Position numbers and translations under genes: made by a program. 64,000 nucleotides of DNA, from NCBI RefSeq assembly GCF_036417845.1, contig NC_089979.1, positions 2,533,424-2,597,423 on the forward strand. The letters are read 5' to 3'. The DNA is from Apteryx mantelli (Eukaryota > Chordata > Aves > Apterygiformes > Apterygidae). Positions 29,240 through 43,100 of this stretch are shown in pieces; the first letter of the stretch is position 1, and every line of letters begins with the position of its first letter. The notes under the pieces are model-generated. The model was given only the letters and a program-made list of their open reading frames with translations, did not search any database and was not told where the DNA came from.

Positions 29240-32200
29240 GAAAAATGAGATTAGTATTCATGGAATACAAGAGTGAGAATCTGGCCCCGGAATTCTCCAG
29301 AGTGTGGTTTTCTTGAGGAGGAAGCACAGTCAACATGTAAATGCACTAATGAGATAAATGCAAACAGGAATAGCACACTCTGTTCCGGGCTGGATATAGA
29401 CATTCTCAAGGAATGAAAAATACATGTTGTGCTAATAATTTGTATGTCAGCACCCAACACACACTTCCAGCTGGCATCTTATGCATATGGAGAGATAGGG
29501 ATTATCTGGTAGAAGGAAAGTTGATACAGAGAATTATTATTATTGTAGCTTTCATAAGTTTGTCACATCTCGGAAGAAAAATAAATAAAACAGTTTGCAC
29601 TACATGTCCAACCTGAACCTTAGATTTCCTTCCTAAAAAATTGTTTATTACTTTTGCCTGACACATAATAGTCTAGCATTATGTGCCTATTGTAATCAGT
29701 GAACTTTCTAGAAGATGAACTTTGGTTACAGGTCAATTATAAAAGTGGATTTCATTTTGGGATAGATAATGCTATCTCACTGCTGTCTCACTAGTTCTTT
29801 ACAGAAGATTTTTTTTATCCCAAACTGAGGAATTGATGTGAGCTCAGCTGACAGTTTAAAGATAAAGCATTACACAGAAGTATCCCTGGTCAATGACTTT
29901 CCTTGCAAAAAATATTCTGTATTGACTCTAGGGAGTCAGCTCAGTTGGCTCCCACAACCTTCTTGACTGGTAGATGGAAGACAGCACAATATCCCGGGTA
30001 TTTGAAATGGTACTAGATATCTTTGTTTAGGCAACTGAATGGACTACTTGTCCTCCATTGACTATAACAGAACATATAAGTATGAAAAGATAGAGCCAAA
30101 CTCACCTCAAACTGTAAAGTTTAATAAAAGTAAATTCATCCTCTGCAAGGCTGAATCAGGGTGCTGGTGGCAAAGCCAGAATGGAGAAATGACAGGAAAA
30201 GGGAATCTAACTTTTCTTTAACAAAAGCAAAAGTGGATTTGATTCATCTGCACTAGCAGAGGTCCTGGCAAAGCAAAGGGTAATTCTGAAGCAGTTCAGT
30301 CAAAGGCCGTTACAGATCATGGGCTGAGCCATTCATAGCCAAACCATTTTTATCCAGCCTGAGGAAACTGCAAAGCTAGAAAAGATGTGCTGACTTCATA
30401 ACAGCCTCTCCTAACTTTTAAAAACTTTGACCTGACCTCCTTCATGATACAGGTTATTAAATTCTCCCAACAATTCTTGTATCTACCCAAGAGCAAGTGC
30501 TTTTGTAATAACATATCTTTTGAAATACTCCCAGCCTTTCCATAAAGACTTGAGGTGATAGAAAAGGCAGTCTATTCCCATGGTTGTTTATCCTAATAGC
30601 CTATGTTTCTACCATATTTTTGGTCTCATCATATCTTTCTTTGGATTTCAGGTCCTGGATTCTGTTCCAGCTTCATGTGACAAATAGAAGATCTCCCACC
30701 CAATGGAGTTATGCCAGCTCCCTCTGTTGCCCCTGAGACCTGCATTATGTTAATAAAGTTTAGCATTAAATTCTTTGCAGTTGAACCACCAACATGTCCC
30801 TTGGCAAGTTAGAGTGAAAAGTAAGTGGGAAACCTTACTGGTTACAGCTAGGATTCAAGTCTCTTTGAAAGCGTTTAACAGGAGTTGTACTTGATTAGAG
30901 TGGAATTGGTTTTGTGCATCCTGTTTCTGACAAGGGAGTGCAGATGAGTAAAAAGGGATGTCAATCCCAAGCTATACTCCTCCCAAAATAAATAGGATGC
31001 GAAGGAGGCTCTTCTGGATGTTTCACAGGCAAAGCGCTATGTGGCTTGACACTTCCCCAGCTTTATTTTTCAATTGCATACTGGGATCACTGTCAGTCCT
31101 GGGCATCCCAGGTGTGCTCAGCTGGAACATACCTCTTCGCCAGAGCTGCTTGCCTCCATAATAGCCCTGCCACCTCTCATTAGCACCTTCCCAAAGGCAA
31201 TCCAAACAGACGCTGCCATCCCAGTGCAGCCCAACCGAGGTCATTTCCATGAAACAGCAGAATTCATTATGAACGAGCACCAGAGAAATCTGCAGCAGGC
31301 AGAAGATCAAGAAGTAAATGGGGAGAGACTTCAGAACGCACCTCATGCATCTGTAATACAATTACCTGCCAAAGGAAATGACAGCTTTGATGTGATTTTT
31401 TTAAGTTTTTTTCTACAATAAGTTCCAGACTCCAAGCATGGCACAGCACCTTCTAAAAGTGCTCAGATGAAGATGAAAACATATTCTAACCCAGCTGCTA
31501 GTTTGAAAGAGGTAGGACTTGACAGCTCTGAGTGTACCACTCTGTGACACCACTCCAGACTTTATAGACTTAAACTATGTCTTTTAAAAGGGCAGGAGGA
31601 GACAGTGTGCCATAGCTTCTTGGGGAGGAGTTACTTATCTTTCCAGTTATAGCTAAGTATGAGCTCAGATTGCCCATGATTATATCTAGGGGTGACAGGG
31701 AAAGTGAAAATTACGTGCATATACATATATATGCTCGCATATATATAAAATATATATTCTTTTTCTAAAAGGTCCTGTAGATAAGTTCTGTATTCTTTTA
31801 AACTCACACATAGGAGAGCCTCAGGGAATTCTTTTCTGCTCTCGAGAGACAAGGATTCAAAACTAGCCAGGCTAATCAGCTCTACCCAATAAATACAGAC
31901 ATGCAAAATTTAAAAATTCTTCCCTGCTGCTTCTGTAGGCTTACATCATGTCATCCTGTTCTGCAACAAAGACTTACCCCCAGGTCAGATTCCTCACTCC
32001 TGTAGATACTTTTTGTGATTGTTTTGGTATGTAATTGGGCTCTGGGTTGCAATGATGTTAGATGTGGAGAGTGCGCAGCCTTTCTTTAGCAGGCAGCTGG
32101 GGTAGCGGATTTCTTAGCCAGCAAGTGAGTGCCTGGGGATGTTTTAAAGTGTCCGTGTGGCCTGAAAAAGGACGCATTTTCCAGGCAGCTCTGAAACAGA

Positions 32201-35200
32201 CTTATCAGGAAGGAACATCCCAGACAATTAACATATCTATTTCTCATTAGAACCTGTCTCTTGAATGCAGTAAAAGGGAGCCTCAGCCCTACCAGCGTGG
32301 CGAGGAGATAGCCCAGGTGTTAACAGTCCTTATTACCCGTGCCAAGGTCTTGCTCAAAGCCCCAGCAGGCATTAAGTAGTTTTCCCTCCCCACTGTCCTG
32401 CACGAGGGCAGCACCTGTTCATTAGCCCTGATTAGCCCTGAAGCCAATGCTCTGAGCTGTTTCTCTGAGACTGCATCGGTCTTTGTGTTCCAGGACACCG
32501 TGGATAAATTCCTGCTTTCCAGTAGACCACCTTGTCTCCTTTCAGAGCAGCATCTCCTAGCTGCACCCTGCTGTCCCACAGACAAGTCAGGATCTTGCAG
32601 CTTGCAAAGGCCAGACTATCTGAAAGTGCAGAGAGACCAAGACCAACACTGGTTGCTCTTCCTTGGGCTAACACAGATTGATGCACTGTAAGATATGATC
32701 ATTTCTGCCCATGGCCTCCAAGGACAGAGTCAGTTCAGGGCTGCCAGAAACTCCATGTGGGTTTGCACCAAATGCCTACCCCAGAGGAACATGGGGGCAC
32801 AATTTTCTGGTGCTCACAGACTGCTTTGAGATGCCTGGACGGAAAAGATTTCCTGGGAAGAAGAAAGGTGGTGGGAATAGACAGCAAAATAGTCATCTGC
32901 TGCTTATTCACTTCATGGCCTACAGCAAATATTGCAGCACCCAGGTTCACCCCCTGTGAAAGGAGAAGACTATGTGATTAGTCTCTAATACATGTAAAGA
33001 AATGCACTGTAGGCATCTACTGCTGAGCTAGTACCCTTAATAGAAGGAGGGAAACTGGTATTTTTAAGGAATGATTCATCTCTGCTTATTTAGCTGGCTA
33101 CTTTGAGAGGAGAGGAATTACCCTCTGGAAGTGCCTGTTGATTACAAAGGGAATTCGGGGTGACTATCACAGATGACTATGTCTGATGAATCCCTCCTAA
33201 ACTGCCTCGTTAAGCGTGTATGCAGAGCCCAGAACAACAGGGCCCCAATCAGAGCTAAATGTTACTGTAATATCTGTAATAATAAAGAGTAGCTGCTGCT
33301 GGGTGCAAGCTGTGTGTTTGGCTTCTCTGTGCGGTAGACTGCTACCTCAATGCTATGTCTGTTCCCAATTACATCTTCCTTGTTTGTCACCAAAGCAGTC
33401 TTCAGAGAAAGCCTGGGGGAATGTGTGACATGAACTGCACACAAAACACGGGCACGGTTTAAAGCCTCTATTTTAATGAGTTCATTAGGGCTTCTCAGGC
33501 CTTCTCTGGAGCAGGTGGGCACCTCCGCATGCTCTCGCTGAAGGCTGGTATCCATGAGAGACATCAGCAGGCAGCATGTTCCTGGAAACAAGGACCTCAT
33601 CCACAGATAACAAATAAGATGCTCTATTCACTGCTGCCGAAGAGTCATGTTTGTTAGAAGAGAGCAACTCTTCTCCCCTCAGTTTTGACTGCTTTTAGGG
33701 CTTCTTGATGGCTCTGCCCTAAGTCTTTGAATAAACCCAGAGGAGTGCGTTTCTGTGGGGTCCCACCTGTAGGACAACAGCATCAGGATCACCCTTGAGC
33801 AAGGACTTGTGCATGGGCTGTACCAACAACAGGCATTGCCAGCTCGAACTGTGTGAGCACAACTGCTCCTCCTCAGGGGTGGGGGCAAGACATAGACATT
33901 TCTTGATGACTTGTACCAGTTCCAGTCCCATGTGAGCTTGCTCCACAAACAGAGCCAAAAACCCCTCTCTTTTGCTTGTTTATGCCTTTGAAAGTCTTCC
34001 TCTAACTGCTCTTTATCTATATGCACCTGTGTTGTTTAACCGTGGCACTGCCATTACCTCTCCGCACTGCTCTGGGATCTGCTTTGTGGGTGAGACGTGG
34101 CATGGAATAAAGCGCTCTTTTATTCTATTGTTCTTCATGCCAAGTCATCTTAGCTCGGCTTCCCCTCCACTCCCCCATCACGGTTCTTTCACTTGGGACC
34201 AGACCCACATACTTGGGCTGGCGGATGTGTGATCTGGGTTTTATTTAATGAATCTCTCCTAACCTCTTATCACTGCTCCCGACACACTGCTTATGAATAT
34301 GCATATGTTCACTGACTGCTCATAAACAATAAAGCGGGACTACCGTGCCAGTTAGCAGCTGTTACCGAGCTGAATTCCAGTCTTCATCTACAATCACACC
34401 AGGAGATGGGTTGTGTCAGAACAACCCCCACTCACAAAAATAAGCTATTTCTCATTTTTCAGTCATAAAGCACAATTTCACTTATCAGCATCAGCAACAA
34501 TGTTTCAGGCTTAGTATTGCCCCCCACTTACAAAAGGGATGAACAGGAAGGTGTCTGTCGTGTCCTATTCATCACAGCAATAATATGTCAACATATAAAT
34601 GGAGCAGCAAGGGATGGGGCAGCTGTCTGCTGTAAAATGAGTCTTGGGCTGCAGTACTGCTGGGCCCAGTCAGTCTGGTGTCCTCCTCCTCCTTCGCCCA
34701 CAAGTGTAAAGATTTAAAAACAAATGAAAGAAATATTGACTCCCTAGGAAAGGATGCAGCTGGTGTTACTTCAGCTGCCTTGGATGTCACGAAATGAAGA
34801 CCAGCTACACAACTGGAGTAATGAGAAATTAACTTTGTGTCCCCAAGCAGGACAGTAGACCTTGCATTTCTGGCCTAAGACCTGAAGAACTTCACCTCTG
34901 CTCTATCTTCACATCCCTGACCAAATCACTTGCTTCTTGTATTCAAGCTTGTTTTGTTTGTTTACTTGCTTTCTGTAAGAATAGGTTCAGAAGTTTCCCG
35001 CACACACACTTTTTTTTCTGAACTCCCAATCTATAAGTCACCATTTAAAAAGAAATACAAAATCTACTATCCTTAAGATGAAATCAAAAGAACCATCAAG
35101 ACCAAACTTGTGGTTGTCTTTGGCACGTGACACCTCTCTGCCCAGCCAGCCCTCCTCTGTTGTCCTTCCACAGAGAAGCTGCACAGATATTCCTTTCCCT

Positions 35201-37100
35201 GTCGGATGGTGCATTGGTTATTACCTTTAGAATCACAAGCAGAAGAATTTTGGACTTACAAAACCTTCTTTGTTTTCAGAAACTTGAGTTAGTCTGGACA
35301 ACGAACAGCTGTAGTTTTGATTCAGGCCTTTCTCTGCCCAACTGACCAGAGAATCTTCTCAAAAACATTCCTATTGAAAAGGATGTACGGGAAGCATTTT
35401 GGCTTCAATACGCTAGTGTGTTTCAGCGAAACAGCTGCTCAGGAAGGTGCTGATAAGCTTGGGACCCTCCTCTGCATGATACAACACCCAGGTTCCCTAC
35501 ACAACCAATGGAGAACAGCAAAGACTGCTCTCAGATAGTTTACCGTGGGTACCTCCCTGCACTGCCTGAGCAGGGATCCAAAGTCTGTCCTCTCTGCTTA
35601 GCAGGCTGGCTGAGTCATTCATCAGTCTCAAACTTTAAACACAATAGTAGGCTCTTGCACAGCTATTAACCATTTTCAATAAGTGGTATGAGTGTGGTCT
35701 TAGATATTAAACGCATTAAATTCTGGTGGGAGACGTCAGATCAGCACGCCTGAATATTTAAGCTGTCTGTGTGGATAGAAAGCAGGATTAACAGCATGGA
35801 GAGAAGACTGAAGGTCAGACCTATTCTGATTGGATTGCTTTAGCTCAATGTCCATTTCTGTTCAAAGAACGGACAATGATATGTTATCACTCATCTATGC
35901 ACCCCTTTGCAAAAGACTGAGCCGAAACCTTTGGCAAAATCTGGAAATGACTCACGGTAATGAGTGAAATGACTGAGGTAATTTCATGCCTGGTTTGATG
36001 GCAGGTCATCACATGCTCTATGGTGATCACTTCACCATAGTTTAATAGCCCCATTTGGCTGAGCCCTGGTAACTAATTGTATTTATGCTCTGAGCCGGAC
36101 TCAGTTATGAAGTAAAATATAATAGCTTAAACCATCTTCAGGGTGCTTTAGTTGAGGTGGGCCTCACATAATCAGCCATGCCAGCTCAGCTGATGGATGG
36201 TAACTCAGTAATGCCTTGGATGACGTGCCCCAGCTATTGATTTTAATGACCAAAATGTAAAGGGTGCTATGCATTTTTCCAGGGTGCTTCTCTTGTTGTC
36301 CTGTTCTTTTATGAATCCTTTTCCACCAAAATTCATCTTGCAGGATATATTTCTGATATCATCATGTCGGTCTGGTACAGAGCTATTTAATTTCGCATTT
36401 GCTAGTAAACAAGTAGAGACAAGAGTTTCAGAAAACATTGCCTACTGTTATTTCAGTGTTTCAGAGCCATCCTTGATCTCTTTGCCTTCTACTCCTAAAG
36501 ATCTGATATATGTTTCATTTAATATTTAACAAAGATTCATCCAGCTTCATGATACCCACTGTCAGATGAAAGTCTCTGCTTGGACCCACCAAGCACTTGC
36601 CTCACAGTGTTTTGCTGTTTCATCTTTCCCTGCCTGCCCTGACAGCTCTCCTTATACCCAGTGCTACAGTGACATGTCTGAGGTCAATACATATTTCATT
36701 CTTTCACCTTAGAATGTGTCTTGATGGTCCATTGTCATTTTAGCTCCTCCAGAGATTTCTGGCTGCTCACTGTTCATTTTATCTTTCTTGCTTATATGTT
36801 AGCAGCTGAGTTTGGCAGTCAGATCTTTGTCTTGTGTCTGGTCAAGCGCGTTGTTGCCCTGTGCACAGTGGTATTTCACTTTGCAGACAGGAGCAGGGGC
36901 TCTTGGAGAATTTGAACAAATTTCCCTCAGTCTTTTGCTAGAAGGAAACTAGAAATTAATATACTGAGTAGCATTATTTTGGTATTATACATAGACTGGA
37001 ACAGCACTGATATGGATCACATACAAGTCTGTATGTTCCTGGGCCTGAGCAATGAACGCTGTTCCAGAACTAAAACCACATCTTCTTTCTATCCTGAGCT
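29240..37100. other. Intergenic, no gene recognised
   Basis: I see no gene. An AT-rich TATA-repeat patch lies at about 31718-31757. A short tandem ATTAGCCCTG duplication is at about 32421-32442. The segment around 34285-34390 (ATATGCATATG, then CATAAACAATAAAGCG and CAGCTGTTACCGAGCTG) has the compact look of a conserved non-coding element, but I cannot confirm it. Confidence 0.5.
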
Positions 37101-37101
37101 A

Positions 37102-37132
<31 letters not shown>

Positions 37133-37144
37133 TAAAACAAAAAG
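37101..37144. repeat. (AAAAC)n microsatellite
   Basis: About seven AAAAC units lie in tandem with one T substitution (AAAAT) near the end. Confidence 0.95.
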
Positions 37145-40063
37145 AACACTGTGCCACTGACTTCTTAGAGCCTAGTGCCTTCCAAGTAGGAGCTATAGTG
37201 GTCATCAGAGGACAGCACTGAAATTTCATGGGTGGGTAACCATACATTGCTTGCACTACACAAAGATCTCTCCCTTGATTCCTGGAGAGTCATCACAGAG
37301 CTGGAGAGAGGCCCAGCTGTAGTGCTGCAAATGGGGAGCAGGTTTTCTGCATGTTCGTGTGCACTGAAGAGCATCTCTTGAAGAAACATGCTCCTCAGTT
37401 CATAACATTCACCTCCACAGGGCACATGCTAGTGGCTGATAACGCACAGAGTAAAAACAAACCTGACCACAAGGTCTCCCGGGTGAATCCTCTCCTCCCA
37501 GTACCACCAGCACTAGAATATCCTTGGGTCCCAGATGTGATCCCTTCTGCTAGTCTTTGCTTTGAGTCTGGGCTGGAGGAGGATAGGTAGGAATGAGGTT
37601 TATGATCTCCGCCATCTGCCAGGGGTACAAGATGAGGTTCCGTCAAGATCTGCACCTCTGTTCCTGAGAGATGTTTTTGCCAGAACGAGACAGACAGGGA
37701 GACTTGTATGTCTTGGTCAGCTCCCCCAGACTCAGGCTTGCTCCAGGTGTAGGCAGCTTTAAAAGTTTTACCTGGCAGTCACAGACACGGGTGAGCACTG
37801 TCAGGGCTGTGGGGCCTTTCCTGCTCTTTTTTGGGCTGCCGTGCTTGAGTCAGAGGGAGCAGAGATGGATGCGTCTCCCTCTTTGATTTCCTCTCCTTTC
37901 TTGACCCCTCCACTCTTCAAGAAAAGGGACACTATCCCTGGTTGCTCCCTGGTCCTGCTGCCTTCCTCACCCGCTCCTCCATGCCCAGGCTCTACTTTCC
38001 ATTCATTTGCAATTACAGTCCTAATCTACCCCCGACAACTCCCATGCAAATGCTTGTTAGCCCAAGCATTTACATCCACATCAGCACGTTTCTTTGAGTT
38101 TCCTTTCTTGTCCCAGCCAGTATCTTAAAAAAGAAAGAAAAAAAAAAGGAGAGAGAGAAGAAAAAAAGGGTTTTCAAATGGGGATTGTGCACCATGGGAC
38201 TATTTCAGCTGAGGTCTGTTACTTAAAACATCCAGAATTAGTTTATTGCTTAATGAGGTGCATAATGAAGAATAGGTTTATTTTTAACTCTGAGTCTCTG
38301 GGCTTTTTTTTTTTCCCCTCCTCCTTGGACGTAAGTGCATCAATAGATAGACTGAAATACAGTGGGAAAGGGCATTTCTGTGGGGTCCCTTCAGTCTGGG
38401 GAGAGTCAATGTTGCCTCGGGGTAAAGGTTACAGCCTCCCTCTGTGGAAAGAGAAGAGCAGCTCTCCCCGTCCTAAGGTGGGTCCCCATGGCAGTGGGTT
38501 GGACTGCTCTCTGACGGTACAGCCCTCTCACCACCAACGATGGAGGGAGCCTGGTTGATTTCTGCAGACCAGACATAGTTTATAGGTTAAGAGGATAACC
38601 TACGGTAGGTAATAGGAAATTGGATTAAATGAATACCATAAATATGGAAGTCCTAGCCACAGGTCATCATTAAAGCACAAAACATGAGACAGGACATAGA
38701 CGTTCCTGTTGGCAGCAGTGCATTTATACATAGGCAATACCATCATAAGAGGCAAGCATATTTGCCAGGCTTTCACACCCTAAAGCAATCTGTGGCACGT
38801 AGGAAAACTTCTGCCAGCAGGATGTTACCACTCATGGCTTGGGACAGCATTTTATCTTCCAGACTATCTGTAGCAGCCTCTGAAGAAGGCAGATCACAGC
38901 TCCAACCTGGCTTGGCAACTCATTTGGTCCTAGATTTCTGACTTACCCAGGAGCAATAACAAGAATCCTTGGCCACGTCCCATTTCTGCAAGGATGAGTT
39001 GTTAGTGCCATTTACTCAGTGCTGAGGATGTGTACCGTCTCACATAACACATGGTGACAGGCTTTTCTTGCCTTATGTGCATGCAAATGCCTCCCCATGC
39101 TCCAGAGCCGGATGGATGCAGCTCGTGAAGCATCTCCCAACCCCAGCTTGCAGGTCCCAGGGTTCACAGCCCCTTCCAGTCTTTCCAGCACACTCCTGGG
39201 GCATCTCTCCTTTCCGGTTATGAAGTAGTTGCTATTGACTCATTCCCTGGCATAACAATTTAAGCCCAGGGGGGTCTCTCTCGGCGCTCGGTAGAAAATG
39301 CTGCTGTCCAAAATGCATTTCTGAATGCAAATTTATCACCCATGCCTGGTGTCTCCCTCCTGGGAAAAGCAGCGAGGTCCCACTCCTCATCTCCATAACA
39401 AAGTCCTGGGCATGTCTGACACCTCTTCAATGGGGCTGAGCGAGAGCCAGGAAGAGAAGATGGGGGCAAGGGTTCCCCCTGCCAATTAATTCCCTTACGG
39501 TGGGTGGGCTTGTGTGTGAACTGGTCCATGCCTCTTTCTTGCAGGCAGGAAAATATTCAGCTGGGAACAACTGGTGTCTTGGAGGGCTGAGCCAGGACAT
39601 GTCTTTTCCCACCCTGGCCTGCCCAGGCTACCTCTCCCTTCTCACCCAATTCCTCCTCCATCTCCTTGGGGATCCACTTGGTCTTTCTTTCCTCCCCAGT
39701 GGTGGAGAGCAGGAATGAGCACCTTGTTTTCCAACCTTCAGCTTTGCCTTTACAGAAGCTGAAACTATGGAGTGGATGCCTGAAAGTTGATATCCAGAGT
39801 TACCTTTCCTTCTGGGTTCATGTCTACAGCTTTACCTGGATGGAGGGTCAGAGTCTCCAGGCCATACTCAGCACCAGATAGTTTATTCTCTGCTGCTGAA
39901 GAATCAAATAGAACAAAGACCTGATTTTGCAACAAGCTTTCCTGATCATGTACACGCTTGCAGAATGGATAAAATGATAATTGTTCACCTCTCTGGACCT
40001 CAAAACATCCTGGAAATGTTAAAGTATCCTCTCCCCATCTCCTTCTCTTAAGTAAAGATCTTA
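37145..40063. other. Intergenic, no gene recognised
   Basis: I see no gene. There is an A/G-rich low-complexity patch at about 38127-38170 and a T run at about 38306-38315. The frame at 38094-38558 runs through that low-complexity stretch and does not look like a protein. Confidence 0.5.
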
Positions 40064-40120
40064 TTTACCCTCATTTTACTTGAAAGGAAACTGAGGCACT
40101 AGTTAGTTAAAGGGCAAGAT
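40064..40120 (-). mobile_element. MIR-like (CORE-SINE) remnant, reverse orientation
   Basis: CCCTCATTTTACTTGAAAGG then AAACTGAGGCACTAGTTAGTTAAAGGGCAAG matches the reverse complement of the MIR core (CCCATTTTACAGATGAGGAAACTGAGGCACAGAGAGGTTAAGTGACTTGCCC). This is the most recognisable part of the element. Sequence upstream (39965-40010) may be a second, more decayed piece. Confidence 0.6.
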
Positions 40121-43100
40121 CCATTATAACACATATCTTTCTAAATGGTCAGGTAAGCAGAATTCAGATCTCTAAATGCAAGAAACTTTAAAAAAAAAAA
40201 AATACTTGCTTCACTTGCCTTGGAGCCTGAAGTGTCTTCACACTTGAGTTACAATTTTAATGAAGGGAACTGGAAGCAGCAGTAATATTAGATGGGACCC
40301 AGATAAAATGGTCTTGTAGTGCTGATAAATTTGAGTTCTGTGAGTCACATAAACCTTCTGGGAAATGACATTGAGAAACAGAAATGCCTGCATAGAGATA
40401 TCTCATGCGACCAGCTGATAAAAGTAAAAATTAAATGACTTTCTTTTTTCTTTTCCCAAGAACTTTGTTTTCATAGCAATTGAACTCTTTGGAGAAAACA
40501 ATTCCTTGACAGGATCATTTCTGGAGGAAGGAAGCAGTCCAAAACAACAAACTTTTGCTTCAAATTGAAATGCTTGTTTTATTTACTGGTTGTGAAAAAC
40601 AAAATGAAAGGGAAATGTCACTTCTGAGTGATTTTTTTTTTCCCCCTTACGGCATTAGAAAATCAGAACCATCCATAGCCTTTTATTCACAGCAACCGAA
40701 AGTGCTCTGTAAAACTGTTTGCCTAATTAAAATGTGAGGTTTCACATGAGCTAGTGTCACGAGTTCACCTGTTTGGGGACAGGCAGTGCCCGTTCCCTCC
40801 TGCCAGGCGAGGCGTCTCGGTGAGAGGTCTCAGCCTCGCTGCCCAGCGATCCCTGGGGACGCCTGGCACACACGGGGCTGTTAGCAATTCCTCCCTTTCT
40901 CCTTGTTATCCATTTATTCCACGCACTGTCGATGGCCACCGAGAAGTGACCTCCCCGCTGAAGAGGTCGGCAGGCAGGTGACGATTAGCTGCAGGAATGA
41001 ACTTTTTTTATGCTGTGAGTAGGGATCCAGGAGAACTTGGGACCCGGCTTCCGCACCAAGCGAAGGCGGCTGATGTGTGACCTTGGGCCTCGGACGAGAT
41101 GGCTGTGTGACTCCGTATCCTGAGAGTTACTCTTCTCACTGCAGTAGTGAGCGACGGCTAGTTGTGGATGTGTTAGAAGAGGAAGGAAGAGCCACTAATG
41201 GATGAAAGCCGAGTTGCAACAGCAAGTCACGAAGATATTCTGCAGCCTCCACCAGCATTTCTCATACTTCCCAAAAGTGTAGTTTTAACGAAGGGTTAGA
41301 GTTAGCTGAGAGAATACACTGAAACGTGGAAGCATATATGCACACACACACACACACAAAAAGGAAATATTTCTATAACACATGTAGGAGTTAAGGTGAG
41401 AACAAAATGACACAAAGAAAGTGCCGCACAACAGTGCTACAGCAAGGAACATCCCTTGTATGAGTAACAGAGACTAATCCTTTCCATTGTTTCTCTTTCC
41501 TTTGTCAGACTGCAATTCTGTCATTTTTTGGGGGTTGGCTTCGTAAAACAAAGTTCTGAATAAATTTCATTGACATCATCGTGGCTGCCATCCAGCTTCC
41601 ATCTCTGCAAGATCAAAAGTGCTCCAGAGAGACGGGACACGAACATTGTGCAAGTCCTCGGGGGAACAGGACAGGAAGTCGTGAGCCGAAACTGCAGCAA
41701 GGGAGATGTAGACGTGAGGGGAAACACATTGTAAAGACAGGCGCTGAGTAGGTCAGCTTGGGGAGGAGACAGGCCTGCATGGGTGAGGAATTTTAGGAAC
41801 AGGCTGGGCGAATAGGCGTCAGGCTGGAGTGGGAAGAGATGGCCCTCTCTGGAAGTGGGAAAGTGAGAAAAAGCTTTTTTTTTTTTAATAGAAAAGACAA
41901 GCTTTGCAGTGAAAACAGGAATTGGCTTGTAAGGTTTTTCCTTCATTTGCAGTGAAGTAAAATTAAGCTTGAGTATGCATGGTTATTGCTTTTACTTTTC
42001 CTCCACCTATGTTTTCCCTTGCTTCTGTAAATGGAGTGTTTGTGTGTGTAAGTGTGTGTCTCAGAGGGTTTGTTTCCTGCAGTGGTTTTGCAGATCACTG
42101 CCTGAACCTTACAAATCTATGGTTCACAAAACAGTAGGTTAAACAACTCCTATGGGTTCTTCCTTGCCTCATTTCTGTGATCATTGCTTAAAAATAGGAG
42201 AAGAAAAATGACCTGGTTTTGCAAATTAATCACAGGGCAGTTTTGAACCGTAAACACGCTGAAGCTGTGAAAAAGGTGAAAGAGCTGCTAGCACTGTATC
42301 AGGAGAGGAATTTTCTGTAGCGAGAGCAAAGCTTTCATGCTCGTGTACATTGAGAACTTACTGGTAACGTCACAAATCGGCCGGCTTACCCACGCCCAGG
42401 CAAGACGGGTGCAAACTGAGATGCATGCAGGAAAGGGCTGCAAGGACACTCAGGGGTAAGGAGAGCTTCACTTAACGGAAAAGACTGGAAGAGCATGCCA
42501 TGCCATGAAAGCTGAGCTGGTGTGTGACTGGTCTCCAGACACTTCTGGACGTGTACCAAGGAGAGGGAAGAGTTATTTTAGCTGCAGGATGAGGCTGGCA
42601 GCAGGACAAAGAGATAAAAACATGTCTAAATTGAGCATTGGCTAGAAAGGCAAACATTTCTAAGCATCAAAGCTAAGGAGGTGTTGGAGCTGCATCCCAA
42701 AGCATTTAGCAGATGTGGGGTGGTGTGTGGTCCACTTGTGAGCAAAATTATGGCAAGGCTCTGGAGACCAAGGTGCAGCAGACTCTGTCCAGTCCTACAT
42801 CTGCGTAAGGAAGACATCTAAGCCAAATCTCTTCGGAAATAGGTTGGAAGAATCTCTCATGGATTTAGGAATTCTCTCTTGTATTGTTCCTGTCCTCTTT
42901 CTTTTCATTTATGTGGGGTCCTGTTCCACCATGATCTTAATTCTCCCCCTGAACTTCAGTGCTGTGTGAGTATAATATCTTTATGTGAAGGTTCACAACC
43001 TCCTTTAAAAATTTTCTTGAGAAGGCAAAATACAATAAGGAATTTATTAACAATACACACACATTAGGAGTCCATATCTTCTGCATTCACAAGCTAGCCA

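Noticed and set aside
38094..38558. 154-codon open frame
   Set aside because: It runs through a low-complexity Lys/Glu-rich stretch from an A/G repeat and has no homology I recognise.
41079..41120. GTGTGACCTTGGG as another MIR core
   Set aside because: The match is confined to about 13 bases and the flanks do not continue the pattern.
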